A stretch of 8,893 bases of DNA, from contig DAOWIV010000300.1 in assembly GCA_030640725.1 (NCBI GenBank), positions 1-8,893 of the forward strand, read 5' to 3'. The translations under genes and the position numbers were made by a program. Below are positions 6,037 to 8,893 of this stretch, one piece after another. Within the stretch, counting starts at the first letter, position 1; each line of letters starts with the position of its first letter. The notes under the pieces are model-generated. The model saw nothing but the letters and a program-made list of their open reading frames with translations, ran no database searches and was not told where the DNA came from. The DNA comes from Methanosarcinales archaeon (GTDB taxonomy: Archaea; Halobacteriota; Methanosarcinia; Methanosarcinales; Methanogasteraceae).

Positions 6037-7353
6037 ATGAACGATGAATCCCCTGCCCGATATCAGGCTCAATACCAGACTCAATATCAGGTCACATACA
6101 GCGATTATTCGAGTAATCCATCCGGGACGGAGCTAATGCAGCCAGCGATAAAGCCGGAACGGGAACCCGAGCTAAAACCCGAGATCGTACTCATAGGAAC
6201 GGCGCATGTCTCCCATAAGAGCGTTGAAGAGGTAAAAGAGGTTATATCAAGAGAACATCCCGATGTAATCGCAATCGAACTCTGTCCCGGGAGATATGCC
6301 GCACTCAAAGGCAAGACCGAAGAGGTGACCGCGAAAGACATCCTGAGCAGCGGAAATGTGGGGCTGTTTCTTGTCCATGCTTTTCTGGCATACATCCAGA
6401 ACAAGATTGGATCGGAAATGGATGTGAAACCCGGTTCAGAGATGATTGCAGCGATTGATGCCGCAGAAGAACTCGGAACAGAGATCGCGCTCGTGGACCG
6501 GGACATCCAGATAACGCTCCAGCGATTCCTGGCAAAAATGGGATTTTTTGAGAAGATGAAGATGTTTGGTGCGCTTGTTGGCGGGTTATTCGGACTTGGA
6601 GGAAAAGAGATCGATATGGACACTGTTACTGAGGAGGGTGTCGTCGATCAACTGGTATCAGAGCTTAAACAGTTTTCACCGACCACTGCAGGCGTGCTGA
6701 TCGAGGAGCGGGATGCAGTCATCGCAAAGAACCTTATAGATCTCAAAAACCGGGGAAAAGTGGTTGCAATCGTTGGAGCAGGTCACAGGAGCGGCATTCG
6801 AGAGTATCTCGCGCATCCCGAGAGGCTGCCTGATATGCGCGAACTGTTAATCGTGCCGCAGAAGCGGTTTGCCATCGGAAAGATCCTCGGATACGGGATG
6901 ATCGTCCTGGTTCTTGCAATGTTTGCGCTGCTTCTGATGACCGCCCCGCTTGACCGTTTGCTCGTTGCATTCGGGTGCTGGTTTGTCATCAACGGCGTCC
7001 TGAGCGGGCTTGGCGTAGTGATCGCCCGCGGGCATCTGTACTCGGTACTGACAGCGTTTGGCGTCGCGTGGCTTACTTCCTTGAACCCGCTGATCGCGGC
7101 AGGGTGGTTTGCCGGCATCGTCGAGGCGAAGATACGAAAACCATCTCCTGACGAGATCCGTAGTATCGCAAATGCTGAGTCAATTGGCGAGATGATGGAA
7201 AACAACCTCTTCCGTGTGATACTGGTTGCAGCGCTTGCGAACCTCGGAAGCATCGCAGGCACATTCATCGGCGCTTACGTGGTGCTGAGAGTCAGTGGAA
7301 TCGATATCGATACGATCCGGGACGGTATCCTGAGCGCGGTCGGGTTTTCCTAA
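6037..7353 (+). CDS. traB: TraB/PrgY-family membrane protein
   Basis: Archaeal member of the TraB family, related to PrgY and to the Tiki/GumN metalloprotease-like fold. Conserved motifs: GTAHVS (54-59), ELCPGR (81-86), VDRDIQITLQRF (153-164), ERD (224-226) and VGAGH (246-250). These His/Glu residues could form a metal site. The C-terminal third is a membrane domain with four to five hydrophobic segments (about 284-303, 309-330, 337-347, 350-363, 393-418). Substrate and role in archaea are unknown. The start is uncertain: a TTG at 6025 overlaps hmgA; ATG 6037 is used here; ATG 6136 follows GGAG and would drop a glutamine-rich leader of 33 residues with a YQAQ/YQTQ repeat, after which the family similarity begins. 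Co-transcribed with hmgA by overlap or close spacing. Confidence 0.88.
   Translation: MNDESPARYQAQYQTQYQVTYSDYSSNPSGTELMQPAIKPEREPELKPEIVLIGTAHVSHKSVEEVKEVISREHPDVIAIELCPGRYAALKGKTEEVTAKDILSSGNVGLFLVHAFLAYIQNKIGSEMDVKPGSEMIAAIDAAEELGTEIALVDRDIQITLQRFLAKMGFFEKMKMFGALVGGLFGLGGKEIDMDTVTEEGVVDQLVSELKQFSPTTAGVLIEERDAVIAKNLIDLKNRGKVVAIVGAGHRSGIREYLAHPERLPDMRELLIVPQKRFAIGKILGYGMIVLVLAMFALLLMTAPLDRLLVAFGCWFVINGVLSGLGVVIARGHLYSVLTAFGVAWLTSLNPLIAAGWFAGIVEAKIRKPSPDEIRSIANAESIGEMMENNLFRVILVAALANLGSIAGTFIGAYVVLRVSGIDIDTIRDGILSAVGFS
6061..6096 (+). repeat. Three 12-base tandem units in the traB 5' end
   Basis: TATCAGGCTCAA, TACCAGACTCAA and TATCAGGTCACA follow one another in frame, encoding YQAQ, YQTQ, YQVT. 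The first two copies differ at two positions; the third diverges at its 3' end. Either they give the protein a low-complexity leader or they lie upstream of the true start at 6136. Confidence 0.7.
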
Positions 7354-7404
7354 GCACCCGACACCCAAACCTGAATCCTGAAATCGCGAACTACCGCGAT
7401 CTCA
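7354..7404. other. Convergent intergenic gap between traB and aroE
   Basis: 51 bases between two genes that point at each other. It holds a perfect 6-base inverted repeat with a 6-base loop (ATCGCG, 7383-7388; CGCGAT, 7395-7400). No oligo-T run follows on either strand, so termination here is not demonstrated. Confidence 0.4.
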
Positions 7405-8247
7405 TCACTGCAACGCCCGGATCACAGCCTCGCGCATCACATCAACCGGCGGCTCTCGCCCGGTCCAGATAAAAAACGCCTCTGCGCCCTGATGCACAAG
7501 CATCTGCACGCCATCGATGGTGATCGCGCCCCTCTTTCGAGCTTCTGAAAGCAGCTTTGTGCAGCGGGGATTGTACACGATATCAAAGACAACGAGTTCC
7601 GGGCGCAGAAGATCGGGGGATACTGGCATGGCATCAATATTTGGGTGCATCCCGACTGATGTCGCATTGATCAGGATATCGGTATCAGCAATCTCGCTTT
7701 TTACTTCACCCAGACCGATGCTTTTTATCGACGGGGTCTTCTTAAGTTCGAAAAGCCCGAGTCCCACGTCCCGGGCGAGTTTCTCTGCGCGATCTACCGT
7801 CCTGTTTGCAATAATAACCTTTCCGCCGCTGTATGCAAACTGAAACGCAATCGCACGCGCCGCACCGCCTGCCCCGATGATCATGATCGTCTGGTCCGCA
7901 ACAGCCACGCCAGCGTCTTTGAGTGCACGCAGTGCCCCGATTCCATCGGTGTTATAGCCCCGGATGCCACCTGTGAAATCGATTGTATTTACAGCGCCGA
8001 TCCTCGCTGCAATCGGGTCAGGATCAACATATTTCAATGCTTCTTCCTTGAGCGGGATGGTTAAGTTCAATCCGCCGAATCCAAGTGCTTTTGCCCCACG
8101 TATCGCATCCCTGAGATCTGGCAGGCGCACGTTAAACGCGTGGTACCTGTCCGACATCCCGCGTCCGAGCGCTTCGAATGCTGCGTTGTGCATGACCGGC
8201 GACATGCTGTGCCCGATCGGATCGCCAAGGACTGCATATATCTTCAT
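7405..8247 (-). CDS. aroE: Shikimate dehydrogenase
   Basis: NADPH-dependent reduction of 3-dehydroshikimate to shikimate in the aromatic amino acid pathway. 280 residues, the usual length. Motifs in order: VLGDPIGHSMSPVMHNAAF (6-24, shikimate binding), NLTIPLK (61-67, catalytic Lys67), GYNTDG (97-102, catalytic Asp101), GAGGAARA (125-132, dinucleotide-binding glycine loop), NRT (148-150, NADPH phosphate), INATSVGM (193-200), YNP (225-227) and GVQMLVHQGAEAF (246-258). The frame stays open to ATG 8427, but the extra 60 residues are low complexity and unlike the family. ATG 8247 (or 8250, adding one Met) starts exactly at the family's first strand and follows a TATA-like box. No other pathway gene is adjacent in the window. 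Confidence 0.96.
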   Translation of the reverse strand: MKIYAVLGDPIGHSMSPVMHNAAFEALGRGMSDRYHAFNVRLPDLRDAIRGAKALGFGGLNLTIPLKEEALKYVDPDPIAARIGAVNTIDFTGGIRGYNTDGIGALRALKDAGVAVADQTIMIIGAGGAARAIAFQFAYSGGKVIIANRTVDRAEKLARDVGLGLFELKKTPSIKSIGLGEVKSEIADTDILINATSVGMHPNIDAMPVSPDLLRPELVVFDIVYNPRCTKLLSEARKRGAITIDGVQMLVHQGAEAFFIWTGREPPVDVMREAVIRALQ

Positions 8248-8273
8248 CATGCTTGTCAGTGGATGGTTTTCGG

Positions 8274-8283
8274 TCTTAAACTT
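8274..8283 (-). promoter_or_regulatory. TATA-like box of aroE
   Basis: On the minus strand the sequence reads AAGTTTAAGA. Its centre is about 28-31 bases before ATG 8250/8247 and there is no Shine-Dalgarno, matching the leaderless pattern of cas6 and hmgA. It supports the short aroE start over ATG 8427. Confidence 0.4.
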
Positions 8284-8365
8284 CTCTGCCTGCCGGTTGG
8301 TGTTCTGTATATGTTGCTGTTGTCGTGGTGGTGTTATGTACGGGTTATGCTTGCTTGCAGAGGTT

Positions 8366-8380
8366 TGACAAAAAGAGGGA
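8366..8380 (-). terminator. Pyrimidine-rich putative terminator after the surface-protein remnant
   Basis: On the minus strand, right after the stop at 8387, the sequence is TTCCCTCTTTTTGTC. A run of five T within a pyrimidine tract is a typical archaeal intrinsic terminator. It would separate the remnant from aroE, which lies downstream on the same strand. Confidence 0.3.
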
Positions 8381-8386
8381 AGAGGT

Positions 8387-8663
8387 TCAGATGAACCTTC
8401 TTCGGATCCTGATCGTCCCGATAACACAGAGCAAGCCGATCAAAGTGACGATTCCGTGCGGGGCAAGTGCCGGAACTGGTGCCGGGGTCTGCGGTGCGTC
8501 AGCGACCACGACAAAGCCGGGTGATCCGCTGTCCAGCCCATCCGTTGCTGCGTCGTAGTCGTCGTTCCGGTTCGAGATCGATCACGATGGATGCGGTCTC
8601 GACCGAACCCAGAAAATCAAATCCATAGTTCCCTATCTCAGTTCCATCAGAACTTTGTCCACT
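8387..8663 (-). pseudogene. Frameshifted C-terminal remnant of a cell-surface protein with sorting-type tail
   Basis: Two minus-strand frames look like one protein broken by a frameshift. Frame one (from 8663) reads DGTEIGNYGFDFLGSVETA and then IVIDLEP. Near 8567 the sense jumps by one base to frame two, which reads NDDYDAATDGLDSGSPGF, a short acidic stretch typical of archaeal surface proteins, then a proline-rich APVPALAPHG, a hydrophobic helix and an RIRRRF end. That last part has the layout of archaeosortase-type tails: short motif, membrane span, basic end. Frame one is also cut upstream by a TGA at 8664-8666, so the protein's N-terminal part is gone. The single-base jump could instead be an assembly error. 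I do not recognise the parent protein. Confidence 0.5.
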
Positions 8664-8758
8664 TCATCTATCAGATAATACGCTTTGAGTCCGTATTTTT
8701 TTGGTGTGTTTTCCTGAATTAATTTCGCATAGTTCAGTATTACTCTAAATAGATTTTC
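8633..8758 (-). other. Short open frame of unknown origin between transposase and surface-protein remnant
   Basis: 41 residues (starting ENLFRVILNYAKLIQE and ending YYLIDEVDKVLMELR) between two stops on the minus strand, in the same frame as the transposase upstream. The composition looks like real protein rather than random frame, and it overlaps the first 31 bases of the surface-protein remnant. It has no start codon at its beginning, so if genuine it is the tail of a gene cut by the mobile element. I do not recognise a family. Confidence 0.25.
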
Positions 8759-8767
8759 TCATACCAA

Positions 8768-8893
8768 TCACCAACCAAACAAGTTCACCATAGCATGGAA
8801 CACATCCTCCGGTATCATTTTTCTCGTGAACGCATCCGATGGCGTTTCTGCGTTCTCAAAATCCAGGCTCGCATGCGGTCTCTTATCGTTGTA
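8768..8893 (-). mobile_element. C-terminal end of an rve-type (IS481/IS3-like) transposase, cut by the window edge
   Basis: The last 41 codons of a transposase on the minus strand, ending with TGA at 8768-8770; the rest lies beyond the right edge. It opens with YNDKRPHASL, the hallmark YNxxRPHxSL end of the rve (DDE) integrase core, followed by ETPSDAFTRKM, the ETPxxAF pattern common in archaeal IS481-like elements. The catalytic DDE residues lie mostly outside the window, so activity cannot be judged. No terminal inverted repeat could be paired because only one end is present. Confidence 0.7.

Noticed and set aside
5623..6084. 153-residue minus-strand frame
   Set aside because: Antisense to the 3' part of hmgA and the start of traB; no family motif.
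6105..6623. 172-residue minus-strand frame
   Set aside because: Antisense to the conserved TraB domain; serine/isoleucine-rich shadow.
7383..7400. Perfect 6-base hairpin as a terminator between traB and aroE
   Set aside because: The stem is short and no T-run follows on either strand; archaeal termination normally depends on the T-run.
8248..8427. 60-residue N-terminal extension of aroE up to ATG 8427
   Set aside because: It would run through a TATA-like box and overlap the surface-protein stop; the family's first strand starts at 8247.
1..8893. CRISPR array
   Set aside because: No regularly spaced direct repeats were seen despite the cas genes; an array is expected outside the window.

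Overview
The window looks like a piece of a euryarchaeal chromosome (Halobacteriota-like; genus not determinable from this sequence). The evidence is a mevalonate-pathway HMG-CoA reductase, an archaeal TraB-family membrane protein, archaeal TATA-like boxes about 25-32 bases before start codons that lack ribosome binding sites (leaderless transcripts), and a CARF/HTH regulator of the Csa3 type found in archaeal CRISPR loci.

Left half (1-4735) is a defence island. On the minus strand, running leftward, are mntA and hepT (a HEPN/MNT toxin-antitoxin pair overlapping by 11 bases), a control region with its own TATA box, cas6 (crRNA-processing endoribonuclease), and then a gene that runs off the left edge. 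That edge gene has no stop within the window. I translated it by hand from base 1847: 615 residues with an N-terminal HD motif and a two-pair cysteine zinc finger, best read as cas10d/csc3, the large subunit of a type I-D CRISPR-Cas effector. Facing away from this block on the plus strand is csa3, encoding a CARF sensor fused to a winged helix. The control regions of cas6 and csa3 share a diverged 28-base element (20 of 28 identical), which could be the Csa3 operator. There is no CRISPR array in the window; csc1, csc2, cas3 and the array are presumably beyond the left edge.

Right half (4736-8250) is housekeeping. hmgA (a class II HMG-CoA reductase, unusual for archaea) overlaps traB on the plus strand, and both converge on aroE (shikimate dehydrogenase) on the minus strand.

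The right end (8251-8893) is decayed. On the minus strand it carries a frameshifted C-terminal remnant of a cell-surface protein with a sorting-type tail, an unexplained short open frame, and at the edge the last 41 codons of an IS481/IS3-like (rve family) transposase.

Functional picture: crRNAs cut by Cas6 would guide the Cas10d-containing complex. The HEPN RNase, held inactive by its nucleotidyltransferase partner, may act as a back-up or addiction module. Csa3 may link cyclic-nucleotide signals to expression of the whole locus. The last two points are inference.
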